A stretch of DNA of 64,000 bases from positions 323,847-387,846 of the forward strand of contig NW_025861174.1 in NCBI RefSeq assembly GCF_002878395.1. Direction: 5' to 3'. Below the pieces are notes generated by a model. It was given only the letters and a program-made list of their open reading frames with translations. It ran no database searches and was not told the origin of the DNA. The DNA comes from Capsicum annuum. Lineage: Eukaryota; Streptophyta; Magnoliopsida; Solanales; Solanaceae. Both the position numbers and the translations under genes were made by a program. Positions 1 through 13,139 of this stretch are shown piece after piece (position 1 is the first letter of the stretch; the number at the start of each line of letters is the position of its first letter).

Positions 1-317
1 GTACACCTAAACATGCTGGCTCTACTAAGAACAAGACTCCAAGGAAAAGAGGCACGACAACAAAAACCCCAAGTAGACATCAACACCCAGAAGTAGTCCC
101 ACCCTCAACTTAATATCATGCATTGTTTCCAATATGTCAAATCAAAACAAGAGAGTTACAAACATACCTGTGGCACCATGAGTGCGAATATCTGATCTCA
201 ATCACATAATACAAATACAAACAACAAATTACCTTGGGTTGCCTCCCAAGAATCACCTAGTTTAATATCGCGGCACGACCCAACTCAGCTTTTTCCTCCA
301 CCTTGAGGATATGAATT

Positions 318-1316
318 TCACCCCAACTTAGAGTCCATATTCTTGCCTTGCTCATAGGGAGGTGGTATAAAGATTAAGAATCCTAGTAATGGATAATGCA
401 TGGTAAACAACTTATCTTTAAAGTGAGGTGTGTTTTTGTGTTGCTTATCAAGTGTAACATAAAGAATATAGGATTCTTGTTCCTCATCTTCACAGTCTTC
501 CACTATTTTAGATGATTCCACAAACAAGATATCATCTAAACATAATGTGGAAAAATGCTTTGAGTGTGACCCAACAAATCCTACTTCAAAAAATTTACAC
601 TATCCTCTACACACTCACTTTTATTCATCTTCTCAATATTTTTACTTTGAATTGGGCTAGAGGTTTTATAAGAGATTGGCTTGGATTCTTCTTTTACCTC
701 TAGCACCATTTCCTCAATCTTGGCATCATCCTTCATGGTTGGCTCAGTTGGTTGGGAAATCTCCAAGGGTTGATCAACATCAAGCTCATCATCAGTATAG
801 GAATCTTGCTCTTCATCGTCACACTCTTCCATTATTTTAAATGATTCAAAAGATAACATATCATCTAAACATAATGTAGAAAAGTATTTTGGATGATTGA
901 CCTCAAGATCCATCTCTTCTATCATTTCTCTTCTTTCATTAAATGCTCTAATGTCTTGACATATGTCACATATGGTATCATTCATTATGTCTATACGATC
1001 TAACATTAGTTGAAGCTTAACTTTAATGTCACTCTTTTCAGTGCTGCTTCTTTCTTTTATTGACCATAAGACCTGTCATACTTATAAGAAGAACTAGAAC
1101 CTGGGTTAGCGCAATAGGGGGAACGGGAATTTGGGCAATCACTCTAATGTCCATCTTGACCACCATATAAAGAACAATTATACTCCCGGTAGGATGGAGA
1201 TGGTGCACACATCTCTCTCTGGGGAGCATATCTACAATCTTGCTAAAAGTGGGGTCCATCACAATTTGGACATGGATCATCCAGATAAGATTTCCAACTA
1301 TCAAACTTACATTCAT
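318..1316 (-). pseudogene. broken ORF of a pol-less Athila-like element
   Basis: Three minus-strand open segments follow one another: 1316-1038, 1006-581 and 527-318. They look like one reading frame broken by frameshifts. The middle segment (141 aa) is very acidic, with runs such as ECDDEEQDSYTDDE, and contains EEMVLEVKEESKP. The last segment ends in FIPPPYEQGKNMDSKLG. An alternative frame over 1040-1240 gives a Cys/Gly/Tyr-rich stretch resembling a degenerate zinc-knuckle region, in the place where gag would be expected. I recognise this as retroelement-derived sequence but cannot name a domain. No catalytic motif is visible. Function unknown; probably a leader or gag-like protein of the non-autonomous element. 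Confidence 0.45.
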
Positions 1317-1456
1317 TCCATGATGCCACAGTAAGAAATAAACAAAATTAAAGAAAATTTACCTAACACAAGAACAAAGAAAATCACAACAAATATTTAC
1401 AAGTTTGAATTCAAGCAAGTAAGCTAAAATTTAAACTAACTCAATACACCAAATTG

Positions 1457-1475
1457 TTCCCCGGCAGTGGCATCA
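1457..1475 (-). other. primer-binding site, tRNA-Asp type
   Basis: On the minus strand this reads TGATGCCACTGCCGGGGAA, close to the TGGCGCCGTTGCCGGGGA form used by Athila-clade elements and matching the 3' end of tRNA-Asp. It lies four bases beyond the LTR end, as expected for minus-strand priming. The same site in a diverged form is at 37927-37945. Confidence 0.7.
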
Positions 1476-1907
1476 TTTTTTATAATGCTAAACTTACACC
1501 TCAAATAAGTGCAAGACGGTCGTCGTCAATATATTTTCCAAACTTCGGAGTCGGGTTCGAATCCACAGGAAATAATGTGAGTGATGATTAAACTAGTTTG
1601 AAACTTTAGCTACAAGTTAAATTCAAATAAATAATAAGAAAAGATAAAATAGGGGTTTTTATCAATCAAACAAATTTTAATGTTTCAACTTATTTTAGAA
1701 CTCAAAACTAAGTTTTTAATATTTCAAATCAATGATATAGAGAAACTAGGGTTGTGATCACTATGACTATTAATCTCCATTGAATAATAACTGTTCATGA
1801 TTCTCATGATAGGTGGGAACAGCAGATTATCCCTACCGATGATACTATCTAACTTATCTTTCGACCTCACCAGATAATTTATTATCTAATTCTCTCGAAC
1901 TTAGATA

Positions 1908-2007
1908 NNNNNNNNNNNNNNNNNNNNNNNNNNNNNNNNNNNNNNNNNNNNNNNNNNNNNNNNNNNNNNNNNNNNNNNNNNNNNNNNNNNNNNNNNNNNN
2001 NNNNNNN
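1908..2007. other. assembly gap (100 N)
   Basis: Exactly 100 N, the usual placeholder for a gap of unknown size. It falls inside the LTR, so the missing sequence is probably repetitive. Confidence 0.95.
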
Positions 2008-2599
2008 AGATAACATATCTATTTCCAACCAAATGTTATCTCAGGTAGATTGATCCAATTACGGCATCAATCACTAAACAGAAGGTTGGTAGCTTCCTAG
2101 TCCCTGTTGATAATTCATGACCTCTAGTCTATTTCTCCGTTATAAGCAAATAAAACCTAAGGCATAACCTAATGTTTGCAACCAACAGATTTAATTTAAA
2201 ATAACAGAATTTCAAGACGTTCCCACAATTACTCAAATCCTAATCCAACTATTAAATCAATGAAATAATAATCATAAATTTTGCAACCCTAGTTGTGGGT
2301 TTTAGTTGCTCATAAGATAGAAAGAGATAACAAAGATTAAATTCATAACTTAAAGCAAGTGAACTTACAAAAGATGAAATTCAAAGTTGTTTCTCCTTCA
2401 AGTACAATAAGAATTTCCCACAACTAAATCAAAGGATGGAGAATTGAATTCTAAGTTAAGAGAGTCAAAAACAAATGAACTTCCATTTACTAAGTTACCA
2501 GATGTCAAAAGATGCTTCTGAAGTCGTGAATGAAACCCTAAAAGATGCTATTTATACTAAAGCCTAATTAAGGTAATAAAATAATAAAATCACAGCTAG

Positions 2600-2950
2600 G
2601 CTCGGATTTAGGTGACGGCATATTGGTGTTGATCGTTAGGCTTCTGATGGCGTCTCAGATATGTCATCAGAAGTCGTACCTTCTTAACCTTTTCTGCCTC
2701 ACTCTGACGATGTCTTCTGATGGCTTACCAAAGGAGTGATGGCGTATAGCAAATGTCGTCAGACCTTCAGATTATTTCACCATATTCTATCCCACTTGAC
2801 GGCATCTTCTGATAGCTTACCACACTTGTGATGACATATTGACAATGTCATCACCTTTATCCAGCAACTCTTCTTTACTGTTCTTCCTGACGCCTTTTTT
2901 TGGTAGCTTACCACATCTCTGACGGCTTACAAAAAATGCCATCAGACTCA
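2600..2950 (-). repeat. inverted-word module of the LTR
   Basis: A GC-richer block repeating variants of CTGATGGC, GACGGCAT and GTCATCAG in both orientations. One perfect hairpin has 9-bp arms, CTTCTGATG (2641-2649) and CATCAGAAG (2665-2673). It lies just upstream of the TATA-like box, on the minus strand. Confidence 0.6.
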
Positions 2951-4342
2951 TATCAGCTCACTTATACTAGATTTCACTTATTTTGTTCACCTTTTCTATG
3001 TTTTCCTCCCATCCTTGTTACAACTATAGTATCACAAGAAAACAATCAAAAATAACCAAAAGTTGCTTAAGACTTCACAATTATTTAGCGTTAAAAGGCT
3101 CAAATATGTCAGCATCTGCTCACTCATCAAGGAGGGACCAAATTCTAACCACTTTTCAACATTATGCTTATTGGATTGAACAAAAGTTTATCTACTCGAG
3201 TTAATGATGAATTATGGAGAGAGGGGACTCTAGTATTATATTTCAGAATTTGACATTCCCAAGGAGTATATGGAGCCCCACACATCAATGGCTGAGTAAT
3301 TTAACTTTTGAAGTACAAAGAACAACAAATTAATGAACATGATTTTACCTATGGAACCAATCCAAAAATTCAATGCAAAAGTTAGGTAAAAGGTTCAAAT
3401 CTTCAAAATAGCGAGATCGAACATTGCCTGCCATTCTGCCACCTATTCCAAGTTTTATCATGGAAAATTTGAATTTTTTATCTCTTTGCCTACATATTGA
3501 GTGAAAGTTGAGACAAAAATTCAAATTTTATAAGTAGAAACATAAAGAGAAGAGTGAAACCATCATACAGGGACATTAAACTAAGCACTAGATGGGAGGT
3601 AACCCATCACGCCATGAAAAATAGCCTGTATCCTATTATTTACATATAATGGGGTAGATTTTAATTTTTGTTATTGATTATGAGCATGCATACACCATAA
3701 AGTATTGGTACTTAGGGGCATTCTGGTTGAATTTGGAAAGAAGAGATATGAGAATTGGGCAAATAGACTAAGTAGGGAATGCAAGGACCTCGAGTGCTTG
3801 GTCTCAGTTACCGCAAACATAGTCCATGCCCCAGCGATCGTGGTTAATTCAAATTAAAAAGACTATCCAACTTCCATGCACCCATACACTTTAGTTTCAA
3901 ATTTTCTCCCTCAAATTTGTGGCCTCTCAAGAGTATCCAAGGTTCCATTTCAAACCTTTTGCATTAGTTCCTAGTATGTAGTCTCGAACTCCCTTACATT
4001 CATTGTTATTGTAGGCTTAGGACGTGTAGCTAGACATGAGCTTAAAATAGTGTTATAATGCCAAAACTATGCTTACTTGTAATTATAATTTTGGTTAGAA
4101 AATATAGGGTGACTACACGTTATTTGGGGATGTCTTGAGTACCCATATTCCAAACTAGCTAGTTATAATTGATGTGTATAATAGGTTTCCATTCATTTCC
4201 TAAGCGAGTCCAACATCAATATTTTTAAGTTTGGGACTGCAATCTTGCCAGCTAGGCTTATTTTTATCTGATCATAATGTTGTGCTCCTAGTGGAAGACA
4301 AAGTTGGTGCTAAGTTCCTCTCTTTTAAGCAATGGCAGAACT

Positions 4343-4442
4343 GTTGGTTGTGGTCTCAGGTATCACAATCATAGTCCAGATAACCGCACCGCAGTAGCGT
4401 GACCGCGATATATGCTTTGCGATCACCATACCTGAGGACAAC
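4343..4442. repeat. large imperfect inverted repeat
   Basis: The left arm GTTGTGGTCTCAGGTAT and the right arm ATACCTGAGGACAAC enclose a CpG-rich centre (ACCGCACCGCAGTAGCG, GACCGCGATAT). It sits in the post-pol region of the relic, at a position similar to the word block at 45800-45920 in the complete element. Confidence 0.55.
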
Positions 4443-6129
4443 AGCTTAGAGAAACCCAACTTTTTCCTCATCTATTTTTCACCTCCGAATCTCGTAAAAT
4501 AGTGCACATGTAATTTTATTGTTAATTTAGCATACGTTTTGGTGTTAAAAATATTAAAAATGGTCTGAAGTGTTTTTACATATAGGTACTCATCTACAAA
4601 ATGAGAGACTTAACGAATTCGGAGCCTTACTTCTAGAAATTCACTACCAGTACTAGAAGAACCTCCCAAGGTCCAAGCTACACCTAGAATAAAGTATTTC
4701 TATGGACAAATCCCCAATGAAGTTCCCAGAAATCTTTGATAGAATTTATACTATCAGGGAAATGCTCCAGGACTATCCTAGGGACCAAGAGAATCCGTTA
4801 CTACTCGCCATTCATATGTGGCTCAGTCCGACCATGAAATATATCAGGAGGAGTTGAAGAAGATAGGTTCTAGGGTCGCCATATTATAAAAGACATATTT
4901 AACCTTGGCAATATCATACAGGACTCTCCGGGAGTCATAGAAAAGGTTGTTGAAGAGGAAAAAGAAAAGAAAAAATTCTCCACCAAGCTATGGAGAAGGG
5001 TAAAGGGAATCTTTAAGGTGCTTAAGACTACAGAACAACTACCTTTATTGATGATCGACAGTGATGATGGATCTACAACTGAGGGGTTAGTGCTAATGAA
5101 GGTGGAAACGATGCAGGGTATACCAGAGATGATGAAGCTGATTCAAGGAACATCTTTTACTTTTACCTTGCTAACTAGGTAGTTGGGGGTGCCTGTCCCT
5201 ATATTTATACTGCTTGGATATCCTTGGGTAGTGTTTTGGATGACATCCTGGACATTGTTTTTATTGTGTTTTGAGATGATATATTTTTGGGTACTCGGAT
5301 GGTGCCCAAGTTTTATGGATATCATGTTTTTATTTTATATTTAGTTTTAGTTTTCTGTACATACTTTAAATTTTATTATAGATCTTAGTGATAGTGGGAT
5401 AAATATGCAGGGGAATTTTGAGTACCCATAGTATAAATGTTAGAAAATGCAAGGGAAGTCTGAGTACCTATAGTATTTTCTTTTGTAAATTGGGATCACT
5501 TTATACACAATTGGAAAAGTCTGAGTAGCCATATGGTTAATTTGACCATTTTGAGCTAAAATGTGAGACTAAGGCTTTGTTTGTAGCAGCATCCATATGT
5601 TAGTAATTTGTGCATAGTGCTATGGCAAATCAATAAACCCTCTTCGTCCAAAATTTTTGAAAAATCAAGGGCATGTACGTGAGCAATGTTGTAACAAATG
5701 CTTTTATCTTTTTGTGGTTCCACAAATTTTTTACGTATGAATAAGTGTTAAATACTCCATGACTGTTTCTATCGGGAGAGACATTTGAGCTCCCTTAACA
5801 AATTTTGCATGCCATGTGTGGTGAGAATATTGCATTCATCTCTGGTACACTTGTGTTGCCTAGAACTTGCCCCATTAGTCTTTCAAAACTAATTATGATT
5901 GTATTGGTTGGAGAAATGATCTTAGGCCCTCTTTCCGAGTTTGGAACCCACTCTAGCCTAAAAATTTTACCCATGCATAAGTGTAATCCCTAGTACCCAC
6001 TTTGAGCCTTTAAACCTTTCTTTGGCAAGCACGTTACAAGACTTGAACCATTCTTTTATCCCTCTTTTGAACCATACCCTCATTGAACTCAAAAATATAA
6101 GGTGAGGCTAAAAGCCTAAGTTAGGGGTG

Positions 6130-7254
6130 GTAAAGATTAATTGGATGGATCATTCAATTCCATCACATTCTTTCTTCCCCAATATTTCTCTAGTTTAGCT
6201 TAGGTTTTTGTAGAATCTATTTTTGGAGAAGAAAATGTTATATAAATTTTGGGTGAAGAATATATTGGAACTCTTCAAGTGGAAGATTTTCTCACTTCCA
6301 TTGTTGATTTTGTGGAGGAGCCAAGTTTGAAGTAACATTTTCTTGGATTTACCACAAATTAATTCAATGGAGATTGGGTATATTTATGCTTATTCATCTT
6401 ATGTGTAGCTAAATCTCCCTATTGGGGTTATGTGTGAATAGGGATTAAAGTGTGTGTGGGTTGTTATTGTTGGCATCTATTTGGTAGTTCATATTTATGG
6501 GTTCTATTATTACTATGCTAATTTGGTTGGGATTTGATGGGTGAAATCTTCAAATACCCACATGGTTTTGATGGGTGAAAGCTCTAAGCTCTAGAAAACC
6601 CAAGGCTATCTTCGAAAAAAAAAGTTTTGGGTGAAGATTAGGAATCTATATCATCCTCGAAAGAGGAATATGTAGATCAAAGCAATGATAGATAATTATG
6701 TGTGTAGTTTGCTAAATTCTCACTATCTTAGAAATAAGGTTACGGGTGAGCTTGACTACACAATGGGTGTCATCCTAGAAATAGGGATGCCTTGATCGAG
6801 GTTGTGGTTGATAATTGTTGAACACACCCATTAGGCATTCGAAAGGATTAATGGTGAAAAGTTTGGTGTTTTGTTGAAAGACTAGCATCAAAATTTATAA
6901 CCAAACCTACCCATATTTGATTTACTAAAACGATGTTGAGGACTAACTTCTACATGTCACTCCCTTAGTAATGCATAATCTCAAGTTCCGTGCATAATTA
7001 TTAAAATTCTAATTATTCGGAGCCCCAAATTTATACTAGAAAATCCCAAAAAGAAACATTAGTGTAGGTACTCACCTCCCCCATTTTATCTTTTTGTACC
7101 ATTTGTTTGGATTTAACTTGTGACTAGCATTTCAAATTAATTTGATCGCCACCCACATTGTTCCTCGTGGATTCGATCCCGACTCCAAAGTTGGTTAAAT
7201 ATATTGATGACGACCGCCTTACACTTAAATTGACGTGTAAGTTGAGCGTTATCA
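6130..7254 (+). repeat. 3' LTR remnant of the Athila-like relic
   Basis: Homologous in order to 37000-37921 of the complete element: the CTTAGAAATAAGG sentence, then TTTGGTGTTTTGTTG, then the terminal GATTCGATCCCGACTCC and GTGTAAGTTGAGCGTTATCA. Compared with the complete LTR, the 5' part containing the terminal hairpin, word block and TATA box is missing. The upstream boundary is approximate. Confidence 0.6.
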
Positions 7255-8616
7255 ACTACTCAACTCAGTTTGAAAGAGTTAAACCATAACCTACCTCAAA
7301 AGCCAAAATTGGTCCGCTACACTTCAGACCCACGACCTTACTTCGACAAATGATCCTGAAATCCACTAAAATCATCAAATATTAAATCTACATGTCAAAA
7401 TAAAACTAATGACACCTATATTGACTATTTTTGGTTCGGGGTCAAAACGGACCCCCAGAACGGATTGTCGAAAAAGAAGGGCAAAATTAGAACTGTACTT
7501 TAAAAATGTGTTCCTCAAATTTTTAGTAACCTACAGCTGAAAACCCAAGTCAAATCGAGTAAAAAAATAAGGTTCAAATCGAAGAAAAATTATTTTTTAG
7601 CTTTACCGGGATCTTTAAAATCCGGGTTAAAATCAAGAATCGGAGTTGTTTTGAAGGTTAAATTGATGAAAAACTAGTAATTATAAGATAAAAATATTAT
7701 TCAAGTGAAAAGGAGTGAAATTGAGGTTTAAAATCAAGTCATAAGATTTTTGAGGTTTTGAGAAATTAATCAAGAAATTATTAAGAAAAGGGTGAATTTT
7801 TACCCTTATATCCGTAATAAAACCAAGAAATTTATGTTAAATCTATCTTCCCAAGCTCCCACAAACTTTATTTTTAAGATCTCAAACTATTTTAGGGTTT
7901 AACTCGCAAGATGCAAGATGAAAAATGAGCAAAAATAGGCTCGAAACTTCTATTTATTATTGCAGATTTTTCTGCACAGATATAGCTGAAAAGCTATTTT
8001 TTTAATTCAATTTGGACTTCGACGGGGTGTTCGAAATTCATTTAGAGTTCGATATATGCAAACAAACTATGCAACCATACTAAATTTGACGTTCCGGACG
8101 TGTTGGCGAAGTTGAATTTTCAAAAAAAACATTATTTCAAAGAGTTGACCTCTGAAATCCGAAATCGCAATTTTCGAAATTGAGGGTCGAAATGAGATTT
8201 AAAATCCATAAAATCACAACAAACATGCTAACACCCTAAAATCGACATTCCGGATCTACTAGCGAAGTCGTATTTTCCATCCGAAGTCGTTTTGACCAAA
8301 TGTAGGTCTCACATCCTTATTTTAATTTTTTAACTTTTCGATCAATAGGTCGAAATGAGCTCGGGTGCATCGGGATCCGAACCAAAGGTTTATCAAGCCT
8401 AAAATAGATATTCTGGCATTGTTGGCATAGTTCATTCAGCCAACCATCGCACGGATCAAAAGATACCCCCATAAGTTTAAATAAGGCTCTTGAAGCCATC
8501 AAAAATCATAATATCACATAAATGGTACCAAATACATCAAAAATTATGTTAATCACTCTCACACCCCAGAAATACCATAATGCAACTACGGTGTGGGGTA
8601 AAATAGTCAAATCACA
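7255..8616 (-). repeat. fragment of a long Tekay/Del-type LTR
   Basis: Several stretches match the right part of the LTR at 56921-60471. Examples are CCCAAGCTCCCACAAACTTT (cf. CACAAGCTCCCATAAGCTTC) and GGTCGAAATGAGCTCGGGTG (cf. GGTCAAAATGAGCTCGAGTG). The right end, read on the minus strand, starts TGTGATTTGACTATTTTACC, parallel to TGTAATGACCCTTTAGGTC. No internal region or primer site is attached, so it is a truncated or solo LTR. No gene is seen in it. Confidence 0.55.
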
Positions 8617-10756
8617 CAAAATCATAAATTTCACATATTTCATCAAATTTTTGGATCGTTACAATTATGATATACCAAGAAGACAAGAAAGAGTGTTCAA
8701 GAAGTTCTTCTCGACCACCAGTATTGAAACATTCTTGTTAGTAGTATTATTCTAATGCGTTAAATATATGATTAATTTTTTAAAAAATTATTTAGCGATT
8801 GAGACTAATTTTATGATCACAGAGTGATGTGTGATTACATTTTTTGTTGGCACTGAGAAAGAATGACTTTTAATAGTTAGTGTTGAGCAAAAAAATAATT
8901 GGTAGAATTATATTTAGTTTGAATTATTTTCTTTTTTCATTGATACTTTTTGAAAAGTATAATTTCAATAGAAATATTGTCAATGTTAATAGAACTTAGT
9001 GAGTATTTAGATATTCAAGAAAAGATGAATGAAAACAGATCAGAATTTTTCTATGTTTTATGTGAATAGTTCATTTTCTTTTTTATTTTAAGTTATTTAA
9101 ATTAAATAACTTATGTTATTTGTATATAATGGTGTTTAAAAAAAATTTTAATTGTTGATGACTATTTTATTTTTATTATTGATCACTAAAATTAAAGATG
9201 AACTAATTTATTTTATAATGTCATAATTTCTTTACATATATAATTTTTTTGTCAACTTTTTCCTTGCTTGAAATGTAGTGAACAATTGTTTTCCGCCCTT
9301 TTTTCACTTTATGAGTATAATATTTTTATTATTTTATTTCCTTTTTGAAAGAGATGAATAAAAGATATTTCTTTATTTATTATATTATATTGGTAGAGTA
9401 TGTAAATATTTTATTATTGAAATTAATGTTTTGTTGTTTGTTTTCTAGTGTTTCACATATTATTTTGTATAGAAATTGTTAGAGCCTAAAAGCAAATATG
9501 GGACACGGGAAAAAATAGAATTTAAGAATTATGATATGAAATTGAAAAGAAAAAAAGATTGATGTGGAGAATCATATGTATCCATAATTTTAGGCTTAAG
9601 TCACTTATCGCCTTTTAAAGTTGCATGCACTATTAACATAAACATCTCAACTAAAGTTATACTTATTGAACATCTAATTTATTCAAATATGTATTTATTT
9701 AAAATTAAGGATATTACCACACCTTTTGAGAATTTTCTTCGCATATAAAAAAAAGTATACCTATTGAAAATTAATAGTATTGTCACATCTTTTGAGAATT
9801 CTCTTCCCATATAAAAGATAGTTAGAATTCAGAGCGCAACATTTAACACACCAAATTATCATCAAATATGATAGTTAATAGGTAAATATTTGCATGTCAA
9901 TATATCTTATTCATATCTAACTAAAAAATTATTTATAATACTTATAAAGCTAAGAATAGATAAAATGATATAATGCATCTCTTTAGTTAAGAAATATAAT
10001 TACTTATTTTTTTTCTCCTTTTAGGGTTTTTTTTTTTTTAATTTATGTGTTTTATTATAAAGGTAAAAAAACTCACTCTTTTAAATTTTAATTATAGCAT
10101 ATTAAATATGCAAGTTAAGAAACTAAAAAGTCATTTCCTTTAACTTCTTTACTGTAAAATTTAATGGTCTTTATTTCATTACTTCTACAATTTTGATTAT
10201 CATAATTCCTAAAATAATTAATAATCATATTTATAATACTATTTGGTGTTCCATATCATAATCATGTAAATAAATATATTATACGACTTTGCTAAAATAA
10301 TCACATTAGCCATTTAAGTTATTAGAGTATATTTTTCGCTGCTTATTATATTCATTAAAATAGTAACATATGACTTTAGTAAAAATCTGGAATATAACTA
10401 CTAACCAAACACTTTTCTTTATGAAAACTCAATTAGATCAATAAAATTATTGAATTCTTACTATTTTATAAAATCGCGTAAAAGTGCAGGCAAATTCATT
10501 AGTATTTATTAAATGAATTTTATTAATTATACTCTTAAATTTTAAATTTAATTAATATTTCTTTATATGATTATTTAATATTAAAGATTAAAGTAACGCC
10601 AGCCTCTTTGCACAACTCTCCTTGTTAAAATGTACAAATAAAATAAAAAAATTTTACCGGTGTAAGAGCCAAGTAAGTAGAATGATAAGGAGATGGTACA
10701 TTGGTTTAATGTTTGTGTGAACAGTCAAATATGTTGGTGAATGATAAATGACATGG
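8617..10756. other. AT-rich intergenic DNA, no gene seen
   Basis: Long A/T runs, stop codons in all frames, no recognisable domain. It acts as spacer between a Tekay LTR fragment and the copia element. I could not place any of it in a repeat family. Confidence 0.6.
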
Positions 10757-11092
10757 TGTTATATAATATGGATGTCATGTGATGTATATGTGTGAAATAT
10801 TAGAGATAATAGTTAGTTGTCAAGTTGGATTTGGAGATCAAAACATTCCTCGTTCAATTTAGATTTGAATACATACATAGTTGACCAACTTGCCAACTTT
10901 CTAACTTGCCATTTTTCCAACTTAAAGTCAAGTTTGGTAAGCTTAGAAACTAAGTTTGGTGTTTATAAATAGCCACCACTTGTATATTTTATGTAGACAT
11001 CTAAACAGTAACAAATATACTACTAAAATTCTCTAAAGTTATCTCATTTCTTTAAGTTTGATATTGATATTTTGTCTTTATTTTATAACACA
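10757..11092 (+). repeat. 5' LTR of the copia element
   Basis: Matches 15625-15945 over the block from GTGTGAAATATTAGAGATAA to TTTTATAACACA. It contains a TATA box (TTTATAAATAGCC, about 10964). The start at TGTTATATAATATGG is my best choice because the 3' copy is diverged there. Confidence 0.7.
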
Positions 11093-11104
11093 TTATCAGC
11101 ACTA
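11093..11104 (+). other. primer-binding-like site of the copia element
   Basis: TTATCAGCACTA directly follows the LTR end (AACACA). This sequence type occupies the primer position in several plant copia families; the priming tRNA cannot be settled from here. Confidence 0.5.
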
Positions 11105-13139
11105 GACTCTACCGTCTAAAAATTTGAAGGCTAAAAAAAGAAAAATTGAATCAAAAGGTGGAGAAGACAAGACCGCACAAACTATGCGATCATCACGGCT
11201 TGGATTTCATTTTCCTACTATTTATAATAAGATGAGTATATTATTAACTCATGTTTTTTTTAAAAAATTAAGTTTGAAAAGAGTATTGATAATCACAAAG
11301 TGGTGATATTGTTATAGACTCAAGTTTGAGTTTATTATACTTTGGCCTAAAATGTTATTGGTCGAGGATATGATGATAGATTTAAATATCATTCTATTAA
11401 GAGGGTCAGACATTGAGTTAAGAGTCCCGATGCACTGTGATAAGAAGATGTTGGGTTTAAGTCCCAATGATTTTTGGCCTATGATGTTTTTATATAAATA
11501 AGACGTTGAGTTTGAATCTCAATGCACCATATTGATAATAAAATAATGACTAAGGCAAAATTTTATTGAAAAGTCATAAAATATGTGTTGAAATATGTCT
11601 CATTTAATATGCTCCATTCCTTGAAGTGAATGTGGTAGAATGTAGCGCATAATATATCTAAAAAAAGACAAGTGATTGAATTTATTAATATGAATATAGG
11701 TGTAACAAGGATAAAATCTTTCGTTACATTATATCCACACCTCGATTTGCTAATGAAGGAGCAAATTTTGAAAGAATTTCTAAGCTATCATAATTTGATA
11801 GGCTTAAGACATTATTATATTTCATTCTCGTGGAATGAGAATTTTGATTGTTAAAACTACGGATGCATTTCCTGGGGTGAATGTGATAGGAGTAACATCT
11901 CCATAAGAGGTAGAATAATTGAGACGGAATATTATGAAATATACTCCAAAATAGCAAACTTGAAAAATTATTCATGTTCTAGTAAATCTAAAATTTGCTA
12001 AGTGAAACTCACATGTCATGGTAAAATTGGAGTTTGCTAGTACAAATAAGTTCATAAGTTTGCATGAACGATTTTGTCATCTCGAAGATGTGCACATTAA
12101 GTATTACACAACATATTTATTAAAGAATTAGAAGGTTATATTCTTCGAAGAACATTATGAGTTCTCAAATGATCCTTCAAAGGATGAAGGTAATTTTTGC
12201 TACTAATTGGCATGGTATGAAAGGCCATTGCACATGTGATTGTCGTGCGACCTAATTTGATATAAGTTTTATAAATCCTCCATCAAAACAAAGGAATATA
12301 AAGTGATGGCGTACTTGAACTTTCAAAGTGATGTTGAGGTCTGTCATGTAAATATAATAAATTTCATGGCGTGAGAATGAACTTTTAATGAAAATTTATG
12401 AAGCATGTACATATGATTATAATTCATTCCTTGAAGATAATGATATTTGCAATAATCATCATTGATGCTCGATCATTCTTGAAATGAATGTGTCAAGATG
12501 AGACAAAAATTATAAAAAAAAAAAAGGACATGCTCATGCATTGTTAGATAAATATCACATCTCACCCCTATGGAAGATTTAAGAAAAATAAAGAAAATTT
12601 TATTTTGACATAAACGGTCATTGATTGCGTACTTATAGTATGCCATAAATATTTTGATACGTTTATCATGGATTACTAAAGGGTGAAAGCAAGGAACAAG
12701 CCTTGCTTATATAATATTTTAAGATTATGACCATACTTCTATGATTTTCTCCTTGAAGGAGATGTTTACCATATGAATGGTGTGTGAAATATGTGAAGCA
12801 CACAAAATTAATTGAGAGCTCCAAAAGAGCTTAAGTGTTACTAGCTGGAGGAATGAAATTGTTCATAGTATTGGGATTGTAATAAGTCTCAAAAGAAAAT
12901 TATTAAGTTTCAAAGACATTACCAAACATAAATTATATTGAGACTATAAATAATTGAAAGATATTATATCTTCATATTACTACAATCGACACGGGTTATA
13001 AATATTTATGTAAAGGTTATCCACATTTTTAAGAATCACATACAATAGTAAATTAAAAATTTACTGAAATACATATCAGTTGGCATGATGGTTGACGAAC
13101 CCTGTTCAAATATGATGCTAAAGTAATTGAGAATTCATA

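Larger units (their letters stand above)
1..3129 (-). mobile_element. Athila-like LTR element, apparently lacking pol (5' part)
   Basis: Read on the minus strand, the order is LTR, primer site, a broken unclassified ORF, then a marker at 222-262 that in related elements lies after integrase. In minus sense this marker reads ATTAAACTAGGTGATTCTTG followed by GGAGGCAACCC. The same marker, in plus orientation, occurs at 3574-3608 and 45575-45610, downstream of where pol ends. Here it follows the leader ORF directly, so the pol genes appear to be missing and the element is probably non-autonomous. Its 3' end lies left of the window. I saw nothing else in bases 1-220. Its outer right edge touches a plus-strand relic, which suggests it inserted into that element. 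Confidence 0.65.
1480..3129 (-). repeat. 5' LTR of the minus-strand Athila-like element
   Basis: The inner end reads GTGTAAGTTTAGCATTATAA on the minus strand, homologous to the 3' LTR end at 49230. The outer end begins TGATGAGTGAGCAGATGC on the minus strand. A TATA-like box (TATAAATAG, minus strand) lies near 2553. Upstream of it (2600-2950) is a block of repeated words. The length of 1650 includes a 100-N gap, so the true length is unknown. The first bases form a 7-bp imperfect hairpin (GTGAGCA/TGCTGAC). Confidence 0.7.
3130..7254 (+). mobile_element. plus-strand Athila-like relic (3' region and partial LTR)
   Basis: The post-integrase marker is at 3574-3608 (ACATTAAACTAAGCACTAG, then GGGAGGTAACCC). 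The stretch 5400-6130 is recognisably homologous to 46300-46950 of the complete element. Shared landmarks are the CTGAGTAGCCAT sentence, the GTGTGGTGAG block and the GAGGCTAA..GCCTAAGTT purine-rich stretch near 6110. An LTR remnant follows. No pol coding remains. Short acidic coding-like runs occur around 4920-5160 (Lys/Glu-rich) but every frame is stopped. Two word-repeat stretches lie at 3800-3845 and 4343-4442. The 5' part is cut off by the minus-strand element to its left. Confidence 0.6.
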
